From the IMG/VR virus record IMGVR_UViG_3300017605_000759, positions 1-56,101 of that record: a DNA stretch of 56,101 bases. One strand, 5' to 3'. The position numbers and the translations under genes were made by a program. Source of the stretch: a virus. Positions 30,642 to 40,284 of the stretch are shown here, one piece after another. The notes below the pieces were generated by a model, which worked only from the letters and a program-made list of their open reading frames with translations, made no database searches and was not told where the DNA came from. Numbering within the stretch: position 1 is the stretch's first letter; every line of letters starts with the position of its first letter.

Positions 30642-31012
30642 CGGACCACCTCCGCGAGAACCGTCTTCAAGAGCGCCGCATACGGGCCTAGTCGAGCTCG
30701 ATCAGGTGGCGACAAGTTGTTGAGCAACTCGTTCAGACCAGTGTCCACCGTCGCCTTCCATCCCGTCGGTGCCGCTTGAATGGTCTTCACGGCCGACTGA
30801 TGGTAAAGCACGACCTTGCGAGTGTCTTCCGTCGACATCAGCGGCGGCACCTGCTCGTTGGCCGTGGTCGCGGTGTCGCGGATCAAGTCCAGCACGCGGA
30901 CGGCCTGCGTCCCCTTGAACGCAGCTGAGGCGGCTGGAGTAAGTTCTGGTGGCGTGTGTTGGCACGCGACCAGTCCGACACTGAGAATGATAAACAACAC
31001 GAGATGCTTCAT
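30638..31012 (-). CDS. Lipoprotein in the lysis module (outer-membrane spanin candidate)
   Basis: A 124-residue protein with a signal peptide [17 protein letters not shown]. The lipobox LVAC puts the lipidated Cys at residue 17, followed by a Pro-rich stretch (HTPPELTPA) and helices. Next to a holin-like protein and endolysin, it may be the outer-membrane spanin component. A matching inner-membrane partner is not obvious unless it is the holin-like protein with its periplasmic coiled coil. Confidence 0.6.
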   Translation of the reverse strand: MKHLVLFIILSVGLVACQHTPPELTPAASAAFKGTQAVRVLDLIRDTATTANEQVPPLMSTEDTRKVVLYHQSAVKTIQAAPTGWKATVDTGLNELLNNLSPPDRARLGPYAALLKTVLAEVVR

Positions 31013-31020
31013 CGTCCCTC

Positions 31021-31380
31021 CTACGGAACCTTGTTGACTGCTTCTTTTGCTTCTTGGGCCTTATCGGCCGCAGCGTCGGTCGCGGCGGCCGCTTTGTCCA
31101 TGGCTTTCGAGGCCTCGACGACCTTCGTAGTAGCCGCGTCAGCCTGCTCAGCGTTTTTCTGCACAGCAGCTGAGCGACCTTCGGGGGAGATCGGGAGCGG
31201 TGACATGCGCGCGATGCCTGCAACTGCCGCAGTCACGACTGATGCCAGGTCGATCAACGCGTGAGCGGTCTCGTGCCAGTTGAGCGGCAACAACTGGTCG
31301 ACCAGGCTTAGGTGAGAGGCGAGCGAGGTCAAGATCGCGCCAGCAATGATCCAGTACCAGCCGTTAGAGTCTCGTGTCAT
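31021..31380 (-). CDS. Holin-like membrane protein
   Basis: A 119-residue protein. Helix 1 (WYWIIAGAILTSLASHLSL, about 8-26) and helix 2 (ALIDLASVVTAAVAGIARM, about 41-59) are followed by a long Ala-rich coiled-coil tail. Position next to the muralytic genes fits a holin. The coiled tail could instead be the i-spanin-like part. Confidence 0.6.
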   Translation of the reverse strand: MTRDSNGWYWIIAGAILTSLASHLSLVDQLLPLNWHETAHALIDLASVVTAAVAGIARMSPLPISPEGRSAAVQKNAEQADAATTKVVEASKAMDKAAAATDAAADKAQEAKEAVNKVP

Positions 31381-31386
31381 CGGTCT

Positions 31387-33039
31387 CTACTTTCTGTGCC
31401 CGAGGAGGAACCGGGCGCGACGGAAGTTGAAATTGACAATCTGTCCCTTGTTGAAAGAGATCGGCTCGATCTGGAGCGTGCCTGGGTCCATGATCGTGCC
31501 CTCGAACCCATTGATCGCCTCGATGGCGAGTGGACCAGGTGCGTCCTGGTAGACGAAGACGCCGTACTGTCCGTCGGGCCCCTGCTTGTGCTCGCACCGG
31601 TAGTTGCCCGGCTTCGCCGGTGCGCGGAGGATCCGGTCCGGCGAGAACGACTTGTCGTCGCCGCCGTGGAACTCTCGCCATGACTGAATGTCCGGCGGCA
31701 ACAGCGGGATCATCCGCGGTCCGAGAGAGAGCTGCGCGTCATACGCGTCGAACGTCTCGTTGCTCAGATAGACACCGGGACTCGACATGACAACCGGCAT
31801 CTGATGGGTGATGAGCTGCATCAGTGTGATCGCACCCATCACCTCGGGCTCCATCCACTGCGCGTAGTCGTTGACGGCCGAGACCTTTGGTCCACAGCCA
31901 GGTCCCTCGCTGTCGATCGTATAGGGGTGGACTTTACCATCCCAGTAACTGACGGTAAAGGACCGTTCCATAGCATGCCGGAACTCGCCGCGGCTGCCGT
32001 GTTTGTCGGTCACCGTCACTGGCGGACCGATCAGCGTGTTGAGTTCACCCTCGTCCGCTGCCGACGTCATCGACCGGATCGGGCACGGGCACTCTCGCAA
32101 GAATGCATCGAGCATCGCACCCATCAGGTCAGTGTCAGTGCAGCGCGTGAAGTTCCACGCCTCGTTGCCGGCGTCGACGCCGATCACGAGTTGGTCGGTG
32201 CCGCCTTTCGCCTGGAGCCGCTGACCGAGCTGAGCCATGTAGTCGAACAACTGTTGACGCGACCAACTCCGCGCGATCGTGTGGAACCACAGCAAGTCGC
32301 CCTGCGAGACGAGCCAACGGAGTCCGCGAGCGAGGAGCTCGTCGGTGAACCGGTCGATCGTCGGCCAGTGCTCGGGATCGACGGCACTGAACGTGCCTGG
32401 ACGCGGTGCCGTGCCCCACCAGTCTGGCGCCGGCAAATTCGTCCAATCGCGAATGAAGTGAAAGCCGGTCCTGTCGGCGTAGTCGATCGCGGCGAGTGGT
32501 CCGCTCCATCCGATATTCTTTGCTGTCGATAACAAGCTACCAGTGTGGAGACCGATTATCAATCGCTGGCCACTCGCATCTCGGACGCCACCGCGACCGC
32601 CGTCGACGAGTTCGACCTTACCGACGAGACGCGTCGTCGGACGGTCAGGTACCGGCTCCTTGTCGACGTGCTCGTGCACGAACTGGCTTGAGGCCGACGC
32701 CCAGATCGGCGTGCCAGCGAGAGGTCCACGCGGGTCCTCGTAGATGACAAAGTTCCCGTCATCCTGGAGTTGAACCATCGCACCAGGATGCCCGGCCGTC
32801 TTCGAGTGCGCGATGCCGCTGCCGTCCGGAGTCTGGACCACCATGTCACCGTCGGCGCGCATCTTGAGCATGCCGGCAGGTTGGCCGTCGGTATGAGACG
32901 CCCAGATCGGGTTGCCGTCAAGGTAGACGACGAGATTGCCATCACCTTGGTAGTGCAGGTGAGCGTGGTCGCCGACAGACACGAGCGTCTGTTCCGGCAA
33001 CAAACTCTGGCCACTGAAGAGTTTTCCGTCCGTCATCAT
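31387..33039 (-). CDS. Bulb-type lectin + glycoside-hydrolase-like protein
   Basis: A 550-residue protein from ATG 33039 (ATGA with the endolysin). The N-terminal 110 residues form a B-lectin (GNA-type mannose lectin) prism: QGDGNLVVY and QDDGNFVIY match QxDxNxVxY, and the third repeat RADGDMVVQ is degenerate. After a linker comes a putative TIM-barrel hydrolase (LIIGLHTGS, HFIRDWTNL, LLWFHTIARSW, IGVDAGNEAWNF with NE as a possible acid/base, IDSEGPGCG). A C-terminal beta domain ends the protein. It could degrade a capsule or glycan. The hydrolase family is not recognised. Confidence 0.65.
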   Translation of the reverse strand: MMTDGKLFSGQSLLPEQTLVSVGDHAHLHYQGDGNLVVYLDGNPIWASHTDGQPAGMLKMRADGDMVVQTPDGSGIAHSKTAGHPGAMVQLQDDGNFVIYEDPRGPLAGTPIWASASSQFVHEHVDKEPVPDRPTTRLVGKVELVDGGRGGVRDASGQRLIIGLHTGSLLSTAKNIGWSGPLAAIDYADRTGFHFIRDWTNLPAPDWWGTAPRPGTFSAVDPEHWPTIDRFTDELLARGLRWLVSQGDLLWFHTIARSWSRQQLFDYMAQLGQRLQAKGGTDQLVIGVDAGNEAWNFTRCTDTDLMGAMLDAFLRECPCPIRSMTSAADEGELNTLIGPPVTVTDKHGSRGEFRHAMERSFTVSYWDGKVHPYTIDSEGPGCGPKVSAVNDYAQWMEPEVMGAITLMQLITHQMPVVMSSPGVYLSNETFDAYDAQLSLGPRMIPLLPPDIQSWREFHGGDDKSFSPDRILRAPAKPGNYRCEHKQGPDGQYGVFVYQDAPGPLAIEAINGFEGTIMDPGTLQIEPISFNKGQIVNFNFRRARFLLGHRK

Positions 33040-33614
33040 GCCTCCGCGATCTTTCGCTGTAACTTGGTTGTCCGCTTCCACCATCCGAGCATGAAGCGGC
33101 GCTGAGTCAGGTCGCGCTCCATGATAATCTGCATGAACTCCTGGCGCTGCGTCAAGATGCTGTTCGCCAGAAGCACGTCACCGAGCGGCTTGCCGATGAT
33201 CTCGAGGTACTCACGCGTCCTTTTGCCGATGACGCCATCTGGTTCGAGGACGTTTCGGCGAAGTACCTCGTTGATCCCGACTTGAAGAGCCTTCGTAGCC
33301 CGTGGTTGGCCGCTGTGGAACCCGTAGTCAAACACGACGAGCAAGGTCCTAGGATACGGCTCGAGGACATCGTATCCCGGCTCTTTCATAAATACTATGA
33401 CCGCGACAGTCACCGCTTCGTCGAGCGTCAAGTTCTCAACGTATTGCTTGGTCGTCTCACCTTTCGGTGCGCCGAGATATTTCTCCCGGTAATAGGCGAG
33501 GGTGCGGAGCGTGATACCGAACTTCGTGGCTCCACCCTTGTCCACCGGATCGTCGGTGTACTTGAACCCTTCGAAATGCTCGATCGACCAACGGGCAGTC
33601 TCGGCAGCGGTCAT
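33036..33614 (-). CDS. Endolysin, GH108-type N-acetylmuramidase
   Basis: A 192-residue enzyme from ATG 33614 (AGGGAG upstream). EGFKYTDDPVDKGGATKFGI carries the family's EGG-like catalytic motif, with Glu15 as the catalytic residue and DxGG-T-GIT. The C-terminus (GVIGKRTREYLEIIGKPL...) is the PG_binding_3-like part. It cleaves peptidoglycan for lysis. There is no signal peptide, so it is holin-dependent. Confidence 0.85.
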   Translation of the reverse strand: MTAAETARWSIEHFEGFKYTDDPVDKGGATKFGITLRTLAYYREKYLGAPKGETTKQYVENLTLDEAVTVAVIVFMKEPGYDVLEPYPRTLLVVFDYGFHSGQPRATKALQVGINEVLRRNVLEPDGVIGKRTREYLEIIGKPLGDVLLANSILTQRQEFMQIIMERDLTQRRFMLGWWKRTTKLQRKIAEA

Positions 33615-33625
33615 GAATAATCTCC

Positions 33626-33928
33626 CTAGATGTGGCGCGCCTTGAGTAGCAGCTGCAGGCGAGAGGGGCTGCCCTGCTCCATCCACGTGATGAAGTCGGT
33701 CTCAGCCGACATGATCGCGTTGGCGAGGTAGTTCGTCGGTGGCGCTACGGTGCCGTCATCGATGGTGTCGTCGTTGTTGCTATTGCCTGGAAACTCGGCG
33801 CCCCAAACCTGTTCGGCCTGCTGGCCGCGCGCCTGCTTGATCGACCAATACAGGCTGAGGATGTTCTCGCTATGCTGACGCAGTTGCGTCATGTAGATCT
33901 TCGCTTTTGGGCTCGTGTTCTCTGCCAT
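33626..33928 (-). CDS. Hypothetical protein near tail fibre and lysis genes
   Basis: A 100-residue mostly helical protein with an acidic flexible middle (GNSNNDDTIDDGTVAPP). Perhaps a fibre chaperone or small tail protein. No recognised family. Confidence 0.65.
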   Translation of the reverse strand: MAENTSPKAKIYMTQLRQHSENILSLYWSIKQARGQQAEQVWGAEFPGNSNNDDTIDDGTVAPPTNYLANAIMSAETDFITWMEQGSPSRLQLLLKARHI

Positions 33929-33939
33929 CTCGTCTCTCC

Positions 33940-34827
33940 TTAAGCTGCTGCGATCGTTATCGAAAGGTACCCTGCGTACGTAGTAGTTGGGGCGTACACA
34001 AAGCCACCAGCTCCGCCACCGCCGGCTCCGTAGTTGCTGCCAAACGGTCCGCCGCCAGAAGCCCCGGCGCCGCCGAGACCTGCGCCTGGACTCGCTTGAC
34101 CGGTGAAGTAGGCGTTGCTGCCGCCATTCGCGTCGCTCGTGCCGCCACCGCCTCCGCCGTTTCCACCCGCGTTCTGGCCGTTCTGAGGACCGCCACCAGC
34201 GTCACCACCATTGCCACCAGCAGGTCCGTTGTTCAAGTTACTGCCAGTGACGCCGCTGACGGCGGCACCGCCGGGAAACACGGCGCCCGTGAACGCTCCG
34301 CCGCAGTTGCCGCCGGCGAGTTCCACGTAGATCGTGCTCGATGCAATGCGCACGAACGTGGATCCACCGTTTGTCGGCGCAGGACCCGTCGCGACGCCGT
34401 TCGTTCCCGCAGCGCCGACGATGAAGTTGTACGTAACGCCTGGGAACAGCGTGACCGACGTTCCTGTCGTGAAAGATCCTGCACTGCCGCCACCGCCGCC
34501 ATACGCGTCGAGGCCCGCGGTCTGGTACGTCGCGCCGCCGCCTCCCGCGATACCTGCGGCCGTGACGATGATAATCGAGTCGACGGTGACGACTTTCGTG
34601 CCAGCAGTCGTCAGCGCGATCACTACGCCGATCTTCGCGTCATAGATCGTGCCGTCGACCGTGATCTGTGGTCTCTTGCTCCCGAGGAGAGTGCTCTGCT
34701 GCGCGAGTTGGAAGAACCCCCGCTGGTCCTCGAGTAAGCGGCGGTGCCACCGGTGCCGCTCATGGAAAAACTCGAGGATCTTCGCCTCTCGTGAAGCTAA
34801 GAATCGCGCGTACTCTCTATTCGTCAT
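33940..34827 (-). CDS. Glycine-rich tail fibre / adhesin
   Basis: A 295-residue protein. The N-terminal 55 residues form a basic helix (EKIL-type coiled coil), then VDGTIYDAKIGVVIALTTAG and a large Gly-rich domain with long GGG runs from about residue 95. The last residues are FVYAPTTTYAGYL. Polyglycine sandwich domains of this type form receptor-binding tips in T-even-like adhesins, so host recognition is likely. It overlaps the previous gene by 11 nt. Confidence 0.65.
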   Translation of the reverse strand: MTNREYARFLASREAKILEFFHERHRWHRRLLEDQRGFFQLAQQSTLLGSKRPQITVDGTIYDAKIGVVIALTTAGTKVVTVDSIIIVTAAGIAGGGGATYQTAGLDAYGGGGGSAGSFTTGTSVTLFPGVTYNFIVGAAGTNGVATGPAPTNGGSTFVRIASSTIYVELAGGNCGGAFTGAVFPGGAAVSGVTGSNLNNGPAGGNGGDAGGGPQNGQNAGGNGGGGGGTSDANGGSNAYFTGQASPGAGLGGAGASGGGPFGSNYGAGGGGAGGFVYAPTTTYAGYLSITIAAA

Positions 34828-35569
34828 CGGGCGCGTCCGTGGTTAACCGAACCTTGATACCGATCAGGTACGCAGTCGCGTTGAGAGTGTCGCCAGCCGC
34901 TCCTGGTGTCCGCTCAAGATCCCAGCGGCACCAGTCATTGACCTGCGGTGATCCAGAGACCGTCGTTGCTGCCGACTCTGGTCCGATCGCTAAGTTTTTT
35001 GCAGACAAAGCGGTGTCAGTCGACGTCTGAGGTGTACCGATGGCGACGTCTAGTGTCTCGTTGTCACCGGCCGCGACGAGTGAGTGCGACCACACGACAG
35101 CGCCGGTGCCGCTCGTGACCAACCAGTACGGTTGGAACGTGAGTGTTGATCGGTTCCAGGACTTGGGGAATGGAAAACCAAACGAAGCGCCGGTCGTCGA
35201 ACCATCTGGAAAGCCACAGGCCGTGACGTACCGGCCCGATGACAAGAGGATGTCTTCAGCCGGGTTGCAGCCACCACTCGGCTTCGGCCTGAAAGCTGTG
35301 ATCGGGATCCACAAGTCTTTGATGCCGACGCCAGGATACACCATCTCCCAGGCAGTGCCTGCAGCGTTGAATCTGGGGAACTTTTTCGCGACCGCGGCAA
35401 GTCGACCGAAAGTCGTCGACGTGTCGGCGTAGACGAAGTCTTTCGCCGTCTGACTCGGGATGGCAATGCCACCGACGCGGATCTCAGCGACGTTGTCTAG
35501 CAGCGTGTTGTGGAGAGCGGCTGTCGCCAACTCTCCAGTCGAGACGTGAGAGAGCGGAGTATACGGCAT
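34817..35569 (-). CDS. Tail protein (fibre/appendage)
   Basis: A 250-residue beta-rich protein (TPLSHVSTGELATAALHNTL at the start, then FVYADTSTTFGRLAAVAKK). It is similar in style to phage tail-fibre shaft proteins with repeated small residues. It sits between the hub and adhesin genes. No enzymatic motif. Confidence 0.6.
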   Translation of the reverse strand: MPYTPLSHVSTGELATAALHNTLLDNVAEIRVGGIAIPSQTAKDFVYADTSTTFGRLAAVAKKFPRFNAAGTAWEMVYPGVGIKDLWIPITAFRPKPSGGCNPAEDILLSSGRYVTACGFPDGSTTGASFGFPFPKSWNRSTLTFQPYWLVTSGTGAVVWSHSLVAAGDNETLDVAIGTPQTSTDTALSAKNLAIGPESAATTVSGSPQVNDWCRWDLERTPGAAGDTLNATAYLIGIKVRLTTDAPDDE

Positions 35570-36030
35570 CAGCGTTCTCCCTGAACTTGCTTGACACGAT
35601 CTATCAATTCATCGGGAAACTTGTCGCCATTGTTGATGTTGTCGATGGCGGCCTGCTCGACCGTCTCAGTGTGCAGCCAGTTCCGCGTTATCTGTTTCGG
35701 GCGCATCAACATGATCTTCTCGATCATCTCGAGTTCAGATGGAAATACGATGTTCTTGTACCTCAACCCGCAGCCCGAGCAGCACGCGATCTTCCATTCC
35801 GGGTGCGTCGGTGGCGCCTCGCCGCACTCACACTTGACGCGCCAAGCGCCTGCTCCGATATACGCCACTAGAGGCTCACCGGCGTAAGGATGCGGGTCGC
35901 GCCAACTCATACTCGGCCGACGGCGCTTGTTGTAGTCGATGTTGTTCTGCTGGTACTCGCGGTACTCGTCCGGAGTCCTGACGCCGAGGCGTTGGATCGC
36001 GGTCTCAATTACGACTGGTGCTGTCGACAT
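35569..36030 (-). CDS. Zinc-ribbon protein in the tail module
   Basis: A 153-residue protein. CECGEAPP and CCSGCGLRYKN form a zinc ribbon in the middle, with basic and acidic helices on either side. It lies between the hub and fibre genes, so it is perhaps an assembly factor. The function is unknown. Confidence 0.6.
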   Translation of the reverse strand: MSTAPVVIETAIQRLGVRTPDEYREYQQNNIDYNKRRRPSMSWRDPHPYAGEPLVAYIGAGAWRVKCECGEAPPTHPEWKIACCSGCGLRYKNIVFPSELEMIEKIMLMRPKQITRNWLHTETVEQAAIDNINNGDKFPDELIDRVKQVQGER

Positions 36031-36033
36031 AAT

Positions 36034-39000
36034 TTAGAATCCGTATACTGTGTTGATGCCCCACTCGGAAGCACCAACGATGCCCCAGAGCCACACGTTC
36101 TGCGCGCTTGCCGGCTCGAGTCCCCACGTGCAATACAAGATCTTGTCCGAGTTGTAGTCCAACCGGACACTGTTGATAGAGAACGGCGAGTTGATGCCGA
36201 GCATATTCACGTTCACCGTCACCCGGTCGCCGACTTCGCGCTCGATCGCAGCTCGAATCAAGCGATACGAGATATTGGCCATAAACTTGATCGAGCGGAT
36301 GTGTGCGAGAGGTGATGAAAAAATACTCGCGAAATATGTCGCTGCGTCGGTACCGACATTGATCGAGTTCTGGTACGGCATCACGATTGGGAGCGTGCGG
36401 TCGCCATAGGCGTTCGGCACCGCCGCCTCGATAATGGCCTGATAGCGGCGAATCGCCTTGCCGATCGCTCGCAGGCGGATGACGTATCCGGGCAAGGCCC
36501 CGTTGTTCGTGATCGTCCAACGCACGCCAAGACCGGTGAACGATGGAGTCACGGTGAAGTTCGCCGTGACGTCTGTGCCGCTCCCGTCCTGGGCGGTGTT
36601 CATGATGTACGTCGTGCCGGAGATCGGTGCCTGGAGCGCAGTGCCACCGATGTTATCATTGCTGACCGGATCGCGATACGGTCCGAACAGCCGGTCGTTC
36701 GTCTCACCGGCTGAGATCAGCGTCGTGGTGGTCTGCAAATCGTACAGGATCGTCGTCGGCGTGGCGTCGACGCCAGTCGGCTTCACGAAGACCTGGATCA
36801 AGCTCACGATGTCGTCGATCGAGCCTGGTACAACGAGCATGCCTTCTTGGATGTCGGCGTCCGTGATGTCGAGGAGAGAGACCGGGTTCGATCCGCGGTT
36901 GTGGCGGTTCTCGTAGACAAACGTACCGCCCTGCGTCGAGTCGCCCTTAACGTACGAGTAGTCGAGGCCGCTCATGACAATCTGGTTGATGCCCTCTCGG
37001 ACCTTCGGGTTCTGACCAGTGACGGCGCCGTCCATCGAAATCGAGTAGGTCTCGAGTCCGACGCCCATCGAGGCAGTGATCGGCCGCTCCTTCATCGGCA
37101 GACCATCGAGAACCAACTCGATGAGTTCGTCACCACGTTTATCAGTCTGAGCATCGATACTCGGCAATGGATTCCGCGCGGCCTTGTCCATCCAGTCTCT
37201 CGACTGGCAACGCGTAACCTGCGCACCATGCGGGTCAGTCGTCGGCACGATGCCAGACAAAGATCCACGGTGCTTGTACGACATCACCGATCCAGAGTAC
37301 AGTTTCAACCGGATCCCGATGTTGAAGTCGAACGACGGCTTCTTCGACGCGTGCAGCGGCGAATAGTACGATCTCGTCGCCACGGAGTTCCGCTCGCTAT
37401 TGTCGAGTCCCCATTGAAGCGTGCCAGTGTTCGCGATGCGGTCGTTCGGCGTGTCGCCGGTGATGCCGTAGCTGCAAGAAATCGTCTCAGCGCTTCGGAC
37501 GTCTGGCAGCAAACTCCGCCAACCTGTGGCTAGGCGAAGCGCGTACAGTTCGGCGACCTCAGCCGCGGTCAGCCATTCAGTCTCAAATGAAAAATCCGAC
37601 AGGAAGCCGAGCCACGGCATCGGGGTCGAGAGGTCGTTCCCGATCTGTAGTCGGTTGTTACTCGAGCCGTACCGGATGTTACCGCTCGTCGTGTCCGTAC
37701 CGACGAGCACGCCGTCCAGGTACAGTTCCATCAAACCACCGCTGCCGTTGTTCCTGAACTGAGCGACGAACATGTGGGGCGTGTCGTTGGTAATCGCTGC
37801 GGAGCTTATCAGTCCGCCATCGCCGCTGCCATCGAAGTTGTTGACGAAGAAGTTCAACGCCCGCCCAGTGAAGCCGCCACCAGTGGTGGTCTTGATGAGC
37901 ACACCGAAGCCGTCGCTCCAGGCCGAGGTGTTCGACCGCAGGATCGCGACCTCCCAGCCAGTCGACGCGCCGATGCCGGTTCGATACAGCATTCCTGTAA
38001 TGGAAAACGTCGTCGGACTCTGCCACGACGCGTAGTTTCCGGCGTGAAAGCCTTTGGTCGTAGCGAACTCAGTCACGCTCTTCGCGTTGTCCTCGGAGAT
38101 GAGACCGAGTTGCTGGAATGATAGTCCGCTACTCGCGGTCAGAGTGTGACTCGCGCCACTCGAGTCGGCGGCGGTTGCCGAACCACTCGCGTCGTTCAGC
38201 CGCCAGTAGCCGAGAAGGTTGCCTCTGAAACGCTCCTTGATCCACTCGTACACCGACCGATCTAGGCCGTCTTCCTTGTTCTCCAGATCGATCCGCGGTT
38301 GCGGCGGGATACTCTCGCAGACAGGATGGTCCGCACTGTAGCTCGAGCTGATCGCGGTCAGACTGTACTGGAGCGGATACGGCCCGATACGGTCGTGCTC
38401 GTACGCGTCGTCCAGGTAGTTGAATGGAAAATACGAGACGAGCGCGTCTCGCGCGGGAACTGAGCCCGCGTTCCATGCGGTTGCCTCTGCGTCAGTCAGT
38501 GGCCTGTTCCACACGGCCAACTCAGCCATATAGCCATCGTAGTCACCTGCGACTTGGTAGCGAGTCATCGGCTTCGTGAACGCGCCGACGTTCGTAGTGT
38601 TGGTCGCCTTCACGCCGTCGAGGAATACGGCGCGCGACGCCGGTCCAGCAAAGACCGCCACAGCAGTGTGCCACGCGCCTGTTGAAAAAGTGTTCGAGGA
38701 CTGGGCGTTGGCGCTGGTCGTCGCTCCAGCGGCGACGGCTTGGACCTTGTTCGCCGTCGCGTTGATCTGCGCGTACTGCGTGCCATCGGTCGAGGTGATG
38801 GCGAACAGTAGACCCGCCGCTGTGGACGGTTTGAACCGGCACGCGAGCGTGAACTGCTCGTTAGTCTGGAAGGCCGCTTGATAATGCGCAGCGATCTCTG
38901 TCGCGGTCATCGCCCGGTTGTAGATGGCCGCCTCATCGAGTGAGCCGTTCAACGAGTTGACCGATGTATTGATGTACGCGCCGAGTCGCCAGGTGAACGC

Positions 39001-40284
39001 GGTCACGTTCGCTGACGCCCAGGTCGAGTCGCTCTTAATCTGGACGCCATTCTTGTAAATGCGGACAGTCGTGCCATCGTGAGTGAACACCAAGTGCGTA
39101 TACACACCGACTGTCATGCCAACGCCAGACGTGACGGCTCGGAGCGTGCCGCCACTGTCCGTGAACTGTAGGCGAATGTCCGTCGTATCGGCGTACAACG
39201 TGACCAGTGGTGTCGTCTCTCGAGCCGCGTAGACGTGCACGCCAGACGTCGACGGCTTCACCCACGCCTCAACCGACCACGCCGTCCCGAGGTCAGGGAC
39301 AGAGACCTGCGCGTAGATATTGTTCGTGACAGCCGGATTGAGCGCGTCTGTTCCAGTCGGACTGTCCGCAAGCGCACCAGTCACGCCAAGGATCATGCCG
39401 TTGAGATATTTTCCGTGATTCTGGTTACCAGCGCTGTCCTCGAGGATCGCGTTAGTCGTGGCGTCAACGTACGTCCTCGCTGCGTAAAGAGCCGTGACCT
39501 CGGACTGAGCGACCGCGCGGCCCGAGACGACGGTGATGCGCGACAACCGTCCTGCGAAATAACCGGTCGACCCGGACGCACTACGCCCAATGGTAAAAGC
39601 GTTCGCGTTCGCTGTGATCGACCCGGTGTCCGCAGTCGTCTGCTGCAAGGTACCATTGAGATACAGGCGGATGTTCGAACCATCATACGTGGCGACGATG
39701 TGGTTCCACTGACTGAGCGGAAGCGCCGCTGACGTCGTCGCGCCCTTGACGACTCCGCCGACCTGGCGCCGAATCTGAAGCTTGCCTGCCGCGCCGTCTG
39801 ATAGCGGGAAGATGGTAAAGAGCCAGCAGTCACTCGCTCCGGCATCCTTCGAGATCGGCTGGGCGTACGTCGTCGCCTGGACCGCGCTCTGCCAGATCCA
39901 GAACGAGATCGAGAACGACGCCGTCCCGGAGAACATGTAGTTGTTGCCGAACGTAAAGTAGTCGGCGGTCCCGTCGAATGAGATCGCTGTGCCGCCGTCG
40001 CTGATCGGTCCCGCGAGACCATACGTCGGCGCGCCGTTCTTGACGCCGCCGAGACCGCCAGGGCCAGAGTCCACCAAATTGCCGCTCGCCTCGCCGAACA
40101 GCCAGTGACTATTCGGCGTGAGCGCCATCGCTTGGCGGTTATAGCCGGTCTCGTTGAACCGCCAGTAGCCGATCAAGCCGCGAGTCGCGCGGACAGCGGC
40201 CTCGTAGGCGCTGAGCGGAATAGCGGTGCCACGATTGCCGTGGAGATAGATGTTCGTGCCGGTGTCGACGAAGAAACGACTCAT
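36034..40284 (-). CDS. Tail hub/tip protein with four LamG-like lectin domains
   Basis: A 1416-residue protein directly after the tape measure (ATGA). The N-terminal two-thirds contain four concanavalin A/LamG-type jelly-roll domains, roughly residues 40-270, 310-470, 475-640 and 690-910. Each has typical strands such as SISFWIW, WNHIVATYDGSNIRLYLNG, HLVFTHDGTTVRIYKNG and MELYLDGVL. Three end in an ExxALY-like helix. The last 500 residues are hub-like (GIRLKLYSGSVMSYKHRG; RVTVNVNMLG; CTWGLEP). It combines tail-tip structure with multiple carbohydrate-binding modules. Confidence 0.75.
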   Translation of the reverse strand: MSRFFVDTGTNIYLHGNRGTAIPLSAYEAAVRATRGLIGYWRFNETGYNRQAMALTPNSHWLFGEASGNLVDSGPGGLGGVKNGAPTYGLAGPISDGGTAISFDGTADYFTFGNNYMFSGTASFSISFWIWQSAVQATTYAQPISKDAGASDCWLFTIFPLSDGAAGKLQIRRQVGGVVKGATTSAALPLSQWNHIVATYDGSNIRLYLNGTLQQTTADTGSITANANAFTIGRSASGSTGYFAGRLSRITVVSGRAVAQSEVTALYAARTYVDATTNAILEDSAGNQNHGKYLNGMILGVTGALADSPTGTDALNPAVTNNIYAQVSVPDLGTAWSVEAWVKPSTSGVHVYAARETTPLVTLYADTTDIRLQFTDSGGTLRAVTSGVGMTVGVYTHLVFTHDGTTVRIYKNGVQIKSDSTWASANVTAFTWRLGAYINTSVNSLNGSLDEAAIYNRAMTATEIAAHYQAAFQTNEQFTLACRFKPSTAAGLLFAITSTDGTQYAQINATANKVQAVAAGATTSANAQSSNTFSTGAWHTAVAVFAGPASRAVFLDGVKATNTTNVGAFTKPMTRYQVAGDYDGYMAELAVWNRPLTDAEATAWNAGSVPARDALVSYFPFNYLDDAYEHDRIGPYPLQYSLTAISSSYSADHPVCESIPPQPRIDLENKEDGLDRSVYEWIKERFRGNLLGYWRLNDASGSATAADSSGASHTLTASSGLSFQQLGLISEDNAKSVTEFATTKGFHAGNYASWQSPTTFSITGMLYRTGIGASTGWEVAILRSNTSAWSDGFGVLIKTTTGGGFTGRALNFFVNNFDGSGDGGLISSAAITNDTPHMFVAQFRNNGSGGLMELYLDGVLVGTDTTSGNIRYGSSNNRLQIGNDLSTPMPWLGFLSDFSFETEWLTAAEVAELYALRLATGWRSLLPDVRSAETISCSYGITGDTPNDRIANTGTLQWGLDNSERNSVATRSYYSPLHASKKPSFDFNIGIRLKLYSGSVMSYKHRGSLSGIVPTTDPHGAQVTRCQSRDWMDKAARNPLPSIDAQTDKRGDELIELVLDGLPMKERPITASMGVGLETYSISMDGAVTGQNPKVREGINQIVMSGLDYSYVKGDSTQGGTFVYENRHNRGSNPVSLLDITDADIQEGMLVVPGSIDDIVSLIQVFVKPTGVDATPTTILYDLQTTTTLISAGETNDRLFGPYRDPVSNDNIGGTALQAPISGTTYIMNTAQDGSGTDVTANFTVTPSFTGLGVRWTITNNGALPGYVIRLRAIGKAIRRYQAIIEAAVPNAYGDRTLPIVMPYQNSINVGTDAATYFASIFSSPLAHIRSIKFMANISYRLIRAAIEREVGDRVTVNVNMLGINSPFSINSVRLDYNSDKILYCTWGLEPASAQNVWLWGIVGASEWGINTVYGF

